Of a DNA stretch of 64,000 nt, positions 47,325 to 58,884 are shown piece after piece (within the stretch, counting starts at the first letter, position 1; each line of letters begins with the position of its first letter). The DNA comes from Ursus arctos (Eukaryota > Chordata > Mammalia > Carnivora > Ursidae). The position numbers were made by a program, and so were the translations under genes. Under the pieces are notes generated by a model. The model saw only the letters and a list, made by a program, of their open reading frames with translations. It searched no databases and had not been told where the DNA came from. Location: positions 18,329,449 to 18,393,448 of the forward strand of contig NW_026622930.1 of the NCBI RefSeq assembly GCF_023065955.2. The letters are read 5' to 3'.

Positions 47325-47760
47325 GGCAGTAGAGAATAGTGATAAGAATACGGACTTCTGTGTTAGAATTGTGTTTGAATCTTCACTTTATCACTTGACA
47401 AACTTAATACCTTGAGCAAATAAATAAGAATGTAAAATCTCAGTTTTCTCTTTGGTCCTACAAGGGTAATAACCATATCATCTCATTGTGGTGTTGAAAG
47501 GATTAAAATAGGGGTGCCTGGGTGGCTCAGTTGGTTGGGCGGCTGCCTTCAGCTCAGGTCATGATCTCAGGGATCCAGCCCAACGTTGGGCTCCCTGCTC
47601 AGGGGGAGTCTGCTTCTCCTTCTGCCTCTCCGTACCCCACCCCGCTCACTTACTCTCTCTCTCTCTTTCTCTCTCTCAAATAAATAAAATCTTCAAAAAA
47701 AAAAAAAAAAAGGAAGGATTCAAATAATTAAAAGGCAGAGCTCTCAGTAAATCCTACTTA
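47325..47760 (+). repeat. MIR SINE (sense), split by a CAN-SINE
   Basis: aggcagtagagaatagtgataagaatacgg, ttagaattgtgtttgaatcttc, cttgacaaacttaataccttgagc, ttgtggtgttgaaaggattaa. It resumes after the SINE (47511-47712) as caaataattaaaaggcagagc and ctcagtaaatc. Confidence 0.8.
47511..47712 (+). mobile_element. CAN-SINE (SINEC), sense, inside MIR
   Basis: ggggtgcctgggtggctcag, ggtcatgatctcagggatcc, ttgggctccctgctcaggggg, CT-rich, aaataaataaaatc and poly-A. Duplication gaaaggattaaaata (47496-47510) and gaaggattcaaata (47713-47726) lies within the MIR sequence. Confidence 0.96.
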
Positions 47761-47967
47761 CACGATTGTCCTTGGCATCATCGTCACTGATGAAAGCAAT
47801 ATTTGGACAAATGTTTGTCCTCTCTGAAGCAAACATACATCTCTTAAACCACTTCTGCACTTTTTCCCCCAGTGATTCATTGGATTTGGCTTCATGCTAA
47901 TTTTCAAAGAATTTCCTGTAGTAACTTTCTTTATATTTGAGGGTTCTCTTTTAGAATTTCTAATATA

Positions 47968-48162
47968 GGGGCGCCTGGGTGGCACAGCGGTTAAGCGTCT
48001 GCCTTTGGCTCAGGGCGTGACCCCGGTGTTCTGGGATCGAGCCCCACATCAGGCTCCTCTGCTATGAGCCTGCTTCTTCCTCTCCCACTCCCCTGCTTGT
48101 GTTCCCTCTCTCACTGGCTGTCTCTATCTCTGTCAAATAAATAAATAAAATCTTTAAAAAAA
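47968..48162 (+). mobile_element. CAN-SINE (bear-type SINEC), sense, young
   Basis: ggggcgcctgggtggcacag, agcgtctgcctttggctcag, B-box-like gggatcgagccccac, then ctgcttcttcctctcccac and aaataaataaataaaatc with the AATAAA signal. Perfect 13-base duplication aatttctaatata at 47955-47967 and 48163-48175. Full length and little decayed. Confidence 0.98.
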
Positions 48163-48175
48163 AATTTCTAATATA

Positions 48176-50640
48176 AATCAAAAAGAGAGAGAGAAGTAGA
48201 AAAAGTTGAAAGGTTATCAGTGAGAAAATAGAAATGAGAGGCGGATATAGGAGATATGGGTTTAATATATGAACCATTGTATTTGCACTTATTACTCTTA
48301 TTTTTATTTGCTCCCAGGGCATCTCTCTGTTCCCCTCAAGTACTCTTTCTGGAGGGTTAGGAAGTTCAAACCTGCCAGGCTTAATCTGAGTGAGACAGAT
48401 GACAGAGTCACCTGATGAGAACGAGGGAGGCAGGGTGAATTCGGGGGCTTGAGTAAATTGAGTATGCTTCGGAATAGCTCCTCTGGGAAATTGTATAGGG
48501 ATTCAGCCGTGAGTGAATAAAAGGGTTACCAAGAAGCGCTGAGTGGAGAGAAAAGGCATTTTCAGAGGACCCATTTAGGCTAGTTACATGACTCTCTACA
48601 TAGCTCAGCAATTCTTGGATGGAAGTAAAGAACGGAATATTTTCTGTTTAAAGGGTTGCTAACAGGTGGAGATTTGAGAGTACCCAGGGCAAAATTCGTC
48701 TCATTTATACTGTTGGAGTGATGAATTCCTGAGCTGTACACCGAGTTGTTTGTTTCCATTATATATAACATTTTGTGTGTTTCCTGTAACATAGGGAGGG
48801 GACTATTTCACCATTTAATTCTCTTTCTTATCATGAAGGAAATATTTAGTTGTTGGAAAGAGTTTAAAACTAAATGTGGAAAAATCACATGACTCTTAAT
48901 TTATTTTACCCAAAAGAAGAAAAGAGCAATTGGAAGGTATTTTAAATTAAAAATCTTATATTTAAAAATTTTAGTACACCATAACTTTTCTACACCCTTA
49001 ATTACTGTTCTTTAATTCAAAATTTCTACATCGTATTATATTTCAGTTATTGGTGTGGTTTATTTAACTAATTTTACAAAGTTTATTTGATTATTTTATT
49101 TTAGCTTTTACCATTACAAAATTCCATAGAATACACAGTAGTTAATGCTTGTAATCATTCATGATTATTTGTTTAATACATATTCTTAGAAGAGTTACTT
49201 TATTGAATACATGACCTTTTGTATACCATTGTCATACAATGTCAAATTCTCTTCCAGAATGACTGTTAAAAATATATGTCCTTTGAGTATGCATGGTAAT
49301 GATTCTAGAAACTTGATTAACATAAAAATACTGTGTTTTACTTGCTTATGTATCTTAAAATTGTAAGCAAAGAAGAAAGTATAGTTTTCTTTTGTCAAAA
49401 ATTATTAAACTTCACAACATTCTAACTATGAAGTATCTTCAACATGTAAGAAATCACAGAAAATAATAAAAAGACACCAATGTACCCATCATTGCAATGA
49501 TATGAATAAAATATTTCCGTATTTGTTTTCAACATCTCTAATTTTTTTCAAAGTAATTAAACTTTGCAGACATACATTGTTTTCATATTCACTTTATTGA
49601 ACGAAACTGAGAATGATCAGAGCTGTTCTATTGCATTAATTTCTTCTTTTACTGTGATTCACACATCTTTTCTATTTCATTTCCTTCTTCTTTTTCTAAT
49701 TCTTAAGATGAAATCATAGCTCCTCTAAGATATTTTTCACATTATTTAAAAAACTCTATTGGCAATAGTATTTGTTTTATTTATGTATTTATGCAAATGA
49801 ATAATAGTCTCTCCTTTTCCAAACTAGCACTTCCAACTTTAGGTAAGCACTCAATATTTTTCTATCATCCCACTTTCCATATACTCATAAAATTTATTAT
49901 ATCCATCTTTCTTTTTCTCTGCCTCCTTGTTCCCCTCCTTCCCCTCCTCCTCCTCCTTTTTCCTATTCTTCTTCCTCCTCTCTCTCTCTCTCTTCTCTTT
50001 TGTTCTTAGCCAGAGAAAGCTATCATTTCAAAAAATCACCCTACAACTTATTTTACAGCATATCAGGAAAACCTTTCCACATGCTAAATGTAGGACTAGC
50101 TTATTTTACCCTTGCCACATAATATCACTAGATCTGAATGAGCCACAACTAAGTTCAATATTAGAAGACACCTAGTTTGTTTATGATCTTTTCGTTATTG
50201 AGATTCTGAAATATGTACTTCTGTTTACAAATTATTATGTAATAATAAGATTTTATGTACTATATATCCTTCAGGTAAAATTCTATGGCCAAAACACACA
50301 AATTTTTTTTAAAAAAAATAGACATATTATTACATGCATTTGCAATATTATGGCAACTTATAACCAGTTTATATTATATTATAATATTGTATATTATAAC
50401 AATATATGGAAGTGGACATTTGCACATATTCTCATCCACATTGCATCTTACCACTTATTTTCATGCAATTGGCTGTTTTATTATTCCATGAAATCACTTC
50501 TAAGGCTATAAACCCACTTCTGAATATAACTTCAGCCATCTTCCAGAAGTTTTGATATGGTAACACTTAAATTTTCCCATTTCTTTTTTAGTTTCATATA
50601 CTTTTCTATGTTCAGTATTTCCCTGATTTTATCCTTTTTA
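48176..50640. other. Unique AT-rich sequence with possible L1M traces
   Basis: Nothing gene-like. Positions 49460-49580 (gacaccaatgtacccatcattgc, then a cagacatacattg stretch) resemble the L1M region with accatgtacccatcaccc, and so may extend the antisense L1 that follows. 49919-50000 is a CT-rich tract (cctcctcctcctccttttt). Confidence 0.4.
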
Positions 50641-50846
50641 GTTTAGAATTTATGCATCTTCTGACTATTTTTTAAGACTTTCCAAGGAATGTCTTAGTTA
50701 TTTAATAAGCTTTTATGTTAGAATAGATTTAGATTTACAGAAATATTGGGAAAATAGTACAGGGGGTTCCCATTTCACCCACACTCAGTTTCCTCTTTAC
50801 TAACATCTTACTTTAGTATAGTTAGTTGGTAATAATTCATGAACCA

Positions 50847-51042
50847 GGGGCGCCTGGGTGGCACAGCGGTTAAGCGTCTGCCTTCGGCTCAGGGCGTGAT
50901 CCCGGCGTTATGGGATCGAGCCCCACATCAGGCTCCTCCGCTAGGAGCCTGCTTCTTCCTCTCCCACTCCCCTTGCTTGTGTTCCCTCTCTCGCCGGCTG
51001 TCTCTATCTCTGTCGAATAAATAAATAAAATCTTTAAAAAAA
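50847..51042 (+). mobile_element. CAN-SINE (bear-type SINEC), sense, young
   Basis: Nearly the same sequence as 47968-48162: ggcacagcggttaagcgtctg, ggatcgagccccacatcagg, cttcttcctctcccactccc, tgtcgaataaataaataaaatc. Perfect duplication aattcatgaacca at 50834-50846 and 51043-51055, and it splits an L1M landmark. Confidence 0.98.
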
Positions 51043-52030
51043 AATTCATGAACCAATATTGACACATAGTCATTCACTCAATTCCTTACCTTATGCAGAC
51101 ATCCGTAGTTTTTACCTAACGTGTTTCTCTATCCCAGAATCTAATCCAGATCACCACATCACATTTGATCATTAGATCTCTTGAGCTCCTCATGACTGCG
51201 ACAGCCTCTTGGAATCTCTTTGCTTTTAATGAGCTTGACGGTTTTAAGGAAGACTAATTAGGTATCTTGTAAATTTGGTCCCGCATTTGGGATTTGCCTG
51301 ATGTTTTTCTCATTATTAGATTGAGATTAGAGGTTTTGGGGAGAAAGACCAGCAGGGCAAAATGTTTTTGTCAGCACATCACAGCGATGGCATATCTATG
51401 GTATATACTCGCAACATAACTTTCACTGTTGATGTGAGTCTTGGTCACCTGGCTGAGGCGGAGTTAGGTTTCCCCACAGTAAGTGACTCTCTTTTCCTCT
51501 TTTTCATTGTAAGGAAGTCACTATGCACAGCGCAGACTTAAAAAGTAGGGAGTTACGGTCTGCTTCCTTGAAGGAGGATTATCTACATAAATTACTTCAG
51601 TTCTACGTGTAAGATTTGTCTTTTTTCCCCATTTTATCTATTTATTTATTCAAATGTTTATTTATAGCAATCCATAGGTACTCATTTTATATTTTAATGT
51701 ATAGCCCAATATGACTTTATTTTGTTTGCCAAATTTTTCCAGTTTTGGTCATTGGAAACTTGCGTCAGTTGGAGCTTGTTTTCCTTTGACATCCCCCATC
51801 ATTGTGTTTTTCTTTTGATCATAATACTTCTTATGAGGTTCTCAGTCTCAGATCCATAGTTCTCTTGGCCTTCAGTCTTACAGACTCAATGCATTTCCAG
51901 TTACGAAGGTAAGAAACTTTCTCCTACACAGCCTTTAGTTAGGTTGCTTTGTACTTTTGTAAAACAATTTCATTATTTTGTCACAGTTTGCATTCTATCC
52001 TGTGATACCCTGATCTCCCAAGTGATTTCT

Positions 52031-52229
52031 TTATTATTTATTTACTTATTTTAGAGAGAAAGAGGGAAAGATTGGGAAGACGGGTAGAGGGAGAAGGACA
52101 GAGAGTCCCAAGCAGACTCCCTGCTAAGCACAGAGCTGGACCCAGGGCTCCATCTCACAACCCTGAGATCATGACCTGAACCAAAACCGAAAGACTGATG
52201 TTTAACCAACTGTACCACCCAGACGCCTC
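52031..52229 (-). mobile_element. CAN-SINE (SINEC), antisense
   Basis: ttattatttatttacttattttagagagaaagag, ctccctgctaagcacagagc, gatcatgacctgaaccaaaac, gtttaaccaactgtaccaccc. Flanks aagtgatttct and aaatgactttt are imperfect. Moderately old. Confidence 0.93.
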
Positions 52230-52539
52230 TTAAATGACTTTTTAACTATACATCCATTAATGTTAACTCTTTGTGGTTTAACATGTTTTTATGCTCCTCT
52301 TTATCCCCCCAAATATTTCTTATTCTAAAGTCAGTTTTCTTTGGAATTAATATAGCTACATCTATTTTATTTGACTGTATTAAAATGATTCTTTCACCAC
52401 CCCTTTACTTTCAACCTATTTGGATTTATATTTAAAGTAATCTTCTTCAGAACTACGTACAGTTGAGAATTTTTTAATCCACTCCAACATTTTCCATCTT
52501 TTCATTCATACATTTACACCCTTCATATTTAAAATGATT

Positions 52540-52736
52540 TTTTTAAAAGATTTTATTTATTTATTTGACAGAGAGAGAGAGACAGGTAGTGAGAGAGGGA
52601 ACACAAGCAGGGGGAGTGGGAGAGGAAGAAGCGGACTCCCAGCGGAGGAGCCTGATGTGGGGCTCGATCCCAGAACGCTGGGATCATGCCCTGGACCAAA
52701 GGCAGACGCTTAATGACTGAGCCGCCCAGGCGCCCC
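52540..52736 (-). mobile_element. CAN-SINE (bear-type SINEC), antisense, young
   Basis: aaaagattttatttatttatttgacagagagagag, acacaagcagggggagtggg, gatgtggggctcgatcccag, aggcagacgcttaatgac, gccgcccaggcgcccc. Perfect 10-base duplication taaaatgatt at 52530-52539 and 52737-52746. Confidence 0.97.
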
Positions 52737-52993
52737 TAAAATGATTATTGATGTAGTATTATCATCTGCCATATTTATAATGGTATTCTATTCATTGCAG
52801 TTCTTCATTACTTTTTTTCTCTTCTTTTTCTGCTTCTCTATTTTTAATTTTAAATGAGCATTTATATGATTCCATTCTGTCTCCCATCTTTAGTGTACCA
52901 ACTATACCTTATTTTTAGTGATTCTAGTGGTTGCCCTAGAATTACAATATACATTTTTAGCTGATCTGTGTCTGCCTTCTATTTATTTATTTG

Positions 52994-53205
52994 TTTATTT
53001 ATTTATTTTTAAGAGTTTACTTATTTATTTATTTGAGAGAGAGTGAGAGAGAGAGAGAGAGCATGAGAAGGGAGAGGCAGAGGGAGAAGGAGAAGCAGAT
53101 TCTCCATAGGGCAGGGAGCCCAATGCAGGGCTCAATCCCGGGAGTCCGTGATCATTACCAGAGCTGAAGGCAGATGCTCAACTGACTGAGCCACCCAGGT
53201 GCCCC
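52994..53205 (-). mobile_element. CAN-SINE (SINEC), antisense
   Basis: (TTTA)n tail, gagagagagtgagagag, ggagcccaatgcagggctc, aatcccgggagtccgtg, gcagatgctcaactgactgagcc. Flanks ctatttatttattt recur on both sides, so the exact tail edge is ambiguous. Confidence 0.93.
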
Positions 53206-54499
53206 TATTTATTTATTTTTGCCTGCCTTCTAATAATACTATTTTGCTTTATGTTTGGTGAAGGTGCCTTAGAATATTCTCCATCCCTTTTTCCTCTCCC
53301 TTGTGATACTGCTGACATTTGTTTCACTTATGCATATGTTACTACAACCCAATACATTGTTACTATCATTGCTTTAAACAAATAGTTATTTTTTTAATAA
53401 ATTAAGAACAGAAAAACTATATTTCCTATTCATTTATTCCTTCTCTGATATTTTACCTTTCTTTATTCAGATCCATGTTTCTGAGCTGTATCATTTTTCT
53501 TCTTCCTAAAGAACTTTTTTTCAACCATTCCTGCAGGACAGGTCTACTGATGATGAAATTCTTTAGGCTTTGTTTGTCTGAGAAAGTTTCTACTGTTCCT
53601 TCACTTCTGAGAAACAATTTCACCAGGTATAGAGGTCTTTGTTTTTTTCTTTCGATTCTTTAAATATTTTATTTCATTATCTTTTTCCCTGCATAATTTC
53701 CAATGAGAAGGTTGCTGTAATTATTCTTGTTTCTCTGTAAACTCCTTGTTTTATTCCTATCATGTTTTTCAGGATATTGTTTATCTTTGATTTTCTGCAG
53801 TTTGAATATCCTATGTTAGGTTATAATTGTTTTTGGTCTTGATCCTGGTGGTGTTCTCTGAATTCCCTGGGTCAGTCGTTTGGTGTCTGTCATTTATTTG
53901 GGAAAACATGGGTCATCCTTACATTAATATTTCTTCAGGTCTGTTCTCTCTTTTTCCTCCTTCTGGTATTCCCACTATGTGTATATTAACGCTTTTAAAA
54001 ATTGTTCCATAGTTCCTCAATATTCTCCTCTGGGTTTTTTTTTTTTTCCATTTTTTTTTTTCTCTTTGCACTTAACTTTTGAAAGTTTCGACTGAGCTCC
54101 TCAAAGCTGTGCTGACTCTTAAGTTCAGCCTGCTCGACTTCTATTAATTTCTGAAAGTTCCTTTTTATTCTTTCTTAGAATTTCCATCAATCTGTTACAC
54201 CACCTTTCCCCCAGCTCTGGCAGTCTTTCCTCTGGAGAGTAGGATTTTATTATAAAGAAGGTTCTAGGTGTATTTCACAGTGATAGCTCTAACCATCTCT
54301 TCCTCCCCCTGCTGAAACCATGTGGAGAACTTTCTTAGATTTTCATCATGAGAACCCAGGGCGTTCACAAAGTAAAACGCAGAAAATAGACCCCCTCCCA
54401 ATGAAGACTGCAGTTCCTGGGAGCGTCTCTATCACACATTAGTCTTCATTCTGACTCCAGCAATTAATCCAAACCATCATCTCAGTTTCCTGCTAGCTG

Positions 54500-55703
54500 G
54501 TGGTTTCATTGGCTTTTGTTCTAGGGAAACAGATGCTGACCATTTCTCCTTGGATAGGTTTGTCTTTCCAGATTTTGGGGTAGCGGCCTGCCTTGAAACC
54601 TCAGTTCTCCAACAGGTCCATGAAATGTCACGATTTTCAGTTTTTCCAGATTTTTCTTCTTCTAAATACAGGAGTGACAGTTCCCAAACTCTTTAAAATT
54701 CAGAGCTGAAAGCAGAAGTCTTACACTTAAATTTTTAACACACTTCAGAATATTTTTCTGTCACTTTCTATAGTTAATTAGAAAGTATATCTTTTCTTTG
54801 AAACAAGAAGGACCATAGCATCTGTGCTAGTTATAAAATTAATGTTTCTCAGTGCAAATCCACCTTTCTTAGCCCCGCTTTGTGATAGTGGAGCAGGATT
54901 CTGTAAACATTTCTCCTATGCCAAGTGACATAATGCTAGGTCTTCCCAGTAGAGGACATTGGAGGAAGATGACAAGAGACAGGAGCTTCTCTTCTTGGTT
55001 TGGGGGTGTTTCTTCTCACTTCTATGGCTTGGAGGCCAATGGGCACTTTTTGCCAATGGTGTGCACGAGACCTAATGTTATGTGCACTCCAGCAAGTACT
55101 GTCAGCACCCAGTGAGCACATTTCTAGTAAGTATCCTGACACCCAAATGATTAACTTCTAAGTCAATCTCACTAGCATCTCAGAAGTCAGCCTCCCACCT
55201 CAGCAAATAGCTTCAAAGTCAGAAGTCACACCTTTCTTTTCTGAAGATTACCAAAACTGTTATAAACCTATTTCCCCCCTAAAACAATATTTTCTACTGT
55301 ATCCCTGGAATTTAGAATAGTAGGAAATATTCACTTGTGAGCTTATATGACTTAGTCTCCCCCGTAGTTATGTGGGTCTAGTTATACTGTTTATAAAAAT
55401 ATACCACACTTATTTTTGCAAACACCTAAAAATGAATGAGATCTGCTCTGTTTCAAGACACATCATGATAAATAATTATCTAATCCAGAAAGGACATAGT
55501 ATAATAATCTATACTCTACTACGGTTTTTCATCTGACATTTGAATCTCTCTTTGAAATTAGACAAGTAGCACAATTGTGTTCTGTATGAGGAATTCTGTT
55601 TATTAATCCACATGTGGTCCCTGATTTTACCAACTCCTCTGACCATTGTGCGTGTGTCCTTCATCTTTCTTCCTGTCTATTCGTCCTACAGTATTTGGGG
55701 GTG
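54500..55703. other. Unique or very old sequence, no gene seen
   Basis: Part of the left end may still be decayed L1M. The 77-codon plus frame (54882-55115) and the overlapping minus frame are unrecognised. Confidence 0.4.
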
Positions 55704-55719
55704 AAAAATTAGATTTCTG

Positions 55720-55914
55720 GGGCGCCTGGGTGGCACAGCGGTTAAAGCGTCTGCCTTCGGCTCAGGGCGTGGTCCCGGCGTTCCGGGATCGAGCCCCACG
55801 TCAGGCTCCTCCTCTATGAGCCTGCTTCTTCCTCTCCCACTCCCCCTGCTTGTGTTCCCTCTCTCGCTGGCTGTCTCTGTCTCTGTCAAATGAATAAATA
55901 AAATCTTTAAAAAA
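55720..55914 (+). mobile_element. CAN-SINE (bear-type SINEC), sense, young
   Basis: gggcgcctgggtggcacagc, gcgtctgccttcggctcagg, gggatcgagccccacgtcag, cttcttcctctcccactccc, tgaataaataaaatc. Perfect 16-base duplication aaaaattagatttctg at 55704-55719 and 55915-55930, the longest perfect one in the window. Confidence 0.98.
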
Positions 55915-55930
55915 AAAAATTAGATTTCTG

Positions 55931-57645
55931 TCTGTCTGACTAATCTGCATTGTTTCCTTGACTTTTTTGTTGCCCTCTACGTGGCCTCAAGGAAATCCCA
56001 ATATTGATTTCTCCCAGAGATAAAATAAAAATGTAAAAAAGAATCCCTCTGTCCTGAAGAATTCCCTCAACTTACCCAATAACCTCCTCCATGATGCTTT
56101 AGGAAGTTAGACCTCCTGGTTGGGGATGCAAGGATGACTACTTCTTCCATCTCTTTTCTTTTCTTTACCATCTCTCAGGTGTGATGAAGATAAGGTCTTT
56201 TTTACTCAGTCTCCTAACTAGCAAAGTAATTGCAGTATTTCCTTAAAGGACACCCTTTGTCTTTGAAAATTTTAATGTAAGTTAAAGGCATGTAGTAAAT
56301 TCTTTTGGTTCCCTTGATAAAGCCTGGTTTTTGAGCCCATTGCCTTGCGGCCATTTTTATTAATCCAAATTGATATTCTTTCTTTTATCACCTCATTTCT
56401 AAGAATCCTAATTACTATCTCTCCAAAACAATGTTTACATTTTGAAGCATATATTTCCATTATGCATGGATAAGAGGGTGACTCTATAGACATCTTAGAT
56501 GCCAGAATTTCATATTTGACCTGGCTACCAAGCCACATAAGTTATTTTGTCAGAAAGCAATGCCTTAATAGTAGATTCAAAGCATTTTCACTGTAGATGG
56601 GAAAATTTTAGTTAACATGTGTCTGAAACTTTCCAATATCATATATTCTTTTATTCCCAGACTGGCTTCTCTGGTATCCCATAGCAATCACTTTCCAAAA
56701 AAGCAAAGACACACTTGTTTTCTTGAGATTTCAGGATCCCAACAATATTGAGAGCTAATAGCTACAAAGACTTCCATGTTAGAGAATAACCTCTTAAGTG
56801 CTGATGAATTTTTTGTTCTGTTTTGAAATTATGTTTCCTCTTCCATTAATTACCAAGATGAGTCTTCAGTGTTCTGTAAAATATGACCTTAGGTTTGGTG
56901 TTGTCTCTGGGTGTAAATCAAATTATTTGTACAAGTGACTAATGTATGTAATTGCAGAATTGCCTTAGAACCTAGCAGCTTTATAGAAAAAGATGACTTG
57001 AAGTGATTTCAGCAAGCGAAGTCCAAAAAATTCTTTACGAAAAATTCTAAGGTAACTTGATTTGAATACCCAATATCTGTGTCTTGCTGCATGGAAAGAA
57101 AGAAAAGATTTGGGATAATTTTCTAAACAATTATAACTACAGGAATACATTTTCATTAGGCATAATGTGACGATAGAGTTTGGAGAGCCTAGGACCAATC
57201 ACAAAATCACTTTAAAGAAATGTCGTTACTACACAGCTTATCTGTAACATATTTGGAGCTTAGCACATCTACCACCAAGCACCAGAAACCACAGAATAGG
57301 CATACATCTTTCCAGAAATTTTATTTTATTTAAAGACTTGGAAAGCAGAAAGCATTTAAAATTTTAAACATTTAAGGATATGCTATGAAATAGAATGAAA
57401 AGTTAAGATAAATTTAAACTTCAAAGGAAGCTTTCAAGCCCCTAAGGCTTTATGATCTTGCCTATATCCCACAAATGCTTCATTGCTAAAATTTTTGCTT
57501 TCTTTCTCCGAGTCCTTCATTAGAAAAGTTTCAAATGCAGAGCTTTAGGATTAGAATTAAAAATATGATTATCTAGAAAAGAAAAATGAAGCCCTTTCAC
57601 CACAGCAAGAGAAAGATAAAATATTTAGGAATTAATATAAAAAGA
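55931..57645. other. Unique sequence, no gene seen
   Basis: AT-rich. 88- and 77-codon minus frames (56272-56538, 56965-57198) have no recognised motif. Confidence 0.45.
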
Positions 57646-57649
57646 TGCA

Positions 57650-58290
57650 CTGAATTTATGTATTAGTGAGGGTTTCATTAAAAAAAAAAAAGCCCTTATA
57701 AGTGATGTAGAAATAGGATTTATTATAGGGATTGTAGTTTTTGCAACAGTGGGAGCTAGTAGAGATCTCTACGGAAGACAACTGTCTTGCGTAAGGTTGG
57801 ATGTGACATTACTCTAGGTCTGCCAGATTGGCAGTCAATTAACAAAATTGGACCTGAGTGAAGATGGCCTGAGGTCCGCAATAAAAACTGGAACCATGAA
57901 GACAAACTAGCCTGTGCTTACCTCACTACCTCCAACCTCCATGAACAATATCCAGGAAAGGGTAATGATTTTCACCACTGGGTGGCATAAGGTCCATGTA
58001 GGTATTCTAATTCCCAAAGAATAGATTGACAGGAGCAAGAAAGGGGTCAGTCTTAGAGAAACAAGTGTTCTTCTAAAGATTCTCAAATCAAGGAAAGACA
58101 GGCTTATAGCGAAGGTAGGAATGTACTCACTACACTTGGGATCTTAGGTGGGAGTTTTGTCAGTGGAACAACGCAGGTCCTGGGGACTGCAATCAGACCA
58201 CAGTGTCTTAATGGATTCAGAAAAAGAGAGAATTCTGTGGTCTGGGTAATTTGAATTGTATACAATCCCTTCTGACTAGAGGCAGATTGA
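57650..58290. repeat. Possible old repeat, family unassigned
   Basis: tgtattagtgagggtttcat, then gatttattatagggattgtag, caacagtgggagctagtag, and later ggagttttgtcagtggaac resemble a decayed LTR/MER element with an A-rich interruption at 57681-57692. I could not place it. Confidence 0.3.
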
Positions 58291-58422
58291 TTCTTGTTGC
58301 TTCAGAATGTGTTTAGTAGGTAGGTATTTGCTGAAGGTACTCAAATGTAGGTAATACAGGGACAAAAGAGCCAGAGGAAAGGGAGAGAGAACTAGCAATT
58401 CTTGAAAAATAATGGGAAAACC

Positions 58423-58660
58423 AAAAAGGAAGGAAGGAAGGAAGGAAGGAAGGAAGGAAGGAAGGAAGGAAGGAAGGAAGGAAGGAAAAGAAAAGAGAAG
58501 AAAAAGGAAAGAAAAGAAAGGAAAAGAAAGAAAAGAAAAGAAAAGAAAAGAAAAGAAAAGAAAAGAAAAGAAAAGAAAAGAAAAAAGAAAGGAAAATAAG
58601 AGAAAAGGAAAGAAAAGAAAAAAGAAAAAGAAAGAAGGAAGGAAGGGGGGAGGGAAAAAG
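58423..58660 (+). repeat. Homopurine tract: (GGAA)n then (AAAAG)n
   Basis: About 238 bases of A/G with a single T at 58597. It starts with about 15 GGAA units (58428-58487), passes through aaaagaaaagag-type variants into about 13 AAAAG units (58527-58582), then ends in aaagaaggaaggaagggggg. The long lysine/glutamate or serine/phenylalanine/leucine frames across it are translations of the repeat. Confidence 0.97.
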
Positions 58661-58694
58661 TTGCATCAAACTATCACCAGAGAGACACTTATTT

Positions 58695-58880
58695 TATAAG
58701 CTATTTCATTTCATCTTTTCAACAATTTTATGGATATTTATTATTTTTCATTTGAAAATGGCTAATGAGAAATGTAGAGAATTAAGTCATAGGACCACAA
58801 ACATACCATAAATGCTAGTGCAGAAACTTAAATTCAGATTTGTCTCATTTCATTGTTAATTTCCACTCTATTATCCTTTC
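58695..58880 (-). repeat. MIR SINE (antisense)
   Basis: ttataagctatttcatttcatcttttcaacaattttatgg, then aaatggctaatgagaaatgtagagaattaagtc, gtgcagaaacttaaattcagatttgtctc and tttccactctattatcc, a reverse MIR. Confidence 0.65.
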
Positions 58881-58884
58881 TCAT

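Larger units (their letters stand above)
50640..54500 (-). repeat. Old L1M LINE-1, antisense, broken by four SINEs
   Basis: Antisense L1M landmarks in order: aatagatttagatttacag (50720), ttcccatttcacccacactcag (50768), aattcatgaaccaatattgacac (split by the first SINE), cttggtcacctggctgagg, ttatctacataaattac, gtggttgccctagaattacaatatac (52930), ggaagaaagtttctactg-like text, cctgggtcagtcgtttggtg and ccactatgtgtatattaac. No open ORF persists. All four CAN-SINEs are younger than it. Confidence 0.7.

Noticed and set aside
47968..51042. tRNA genes suggested by A-box and B-box motifs in the SINE heads
   Set aside because: The motifs belong to tRNA-derived CAN-SINEs with CT-rich and A-rich tails; no cloverleaf with an anticodon arm is complete.
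50839..51073. Open frames over the SINE at 50847-51042 (also 11335-11627, 20239-20559, 55686-55889)
   Set aside because: They recur over every copy of the CAN-SINE on the same strand, so they are repeat translations.
58313..58699. Long Lys/Glu/Arg-rich plus frames and a Ser/Phe/Leu-rich minus frame
   Set aside because: Produced by the GGAA/AAAAG homopurine tract; no domain and no start context.
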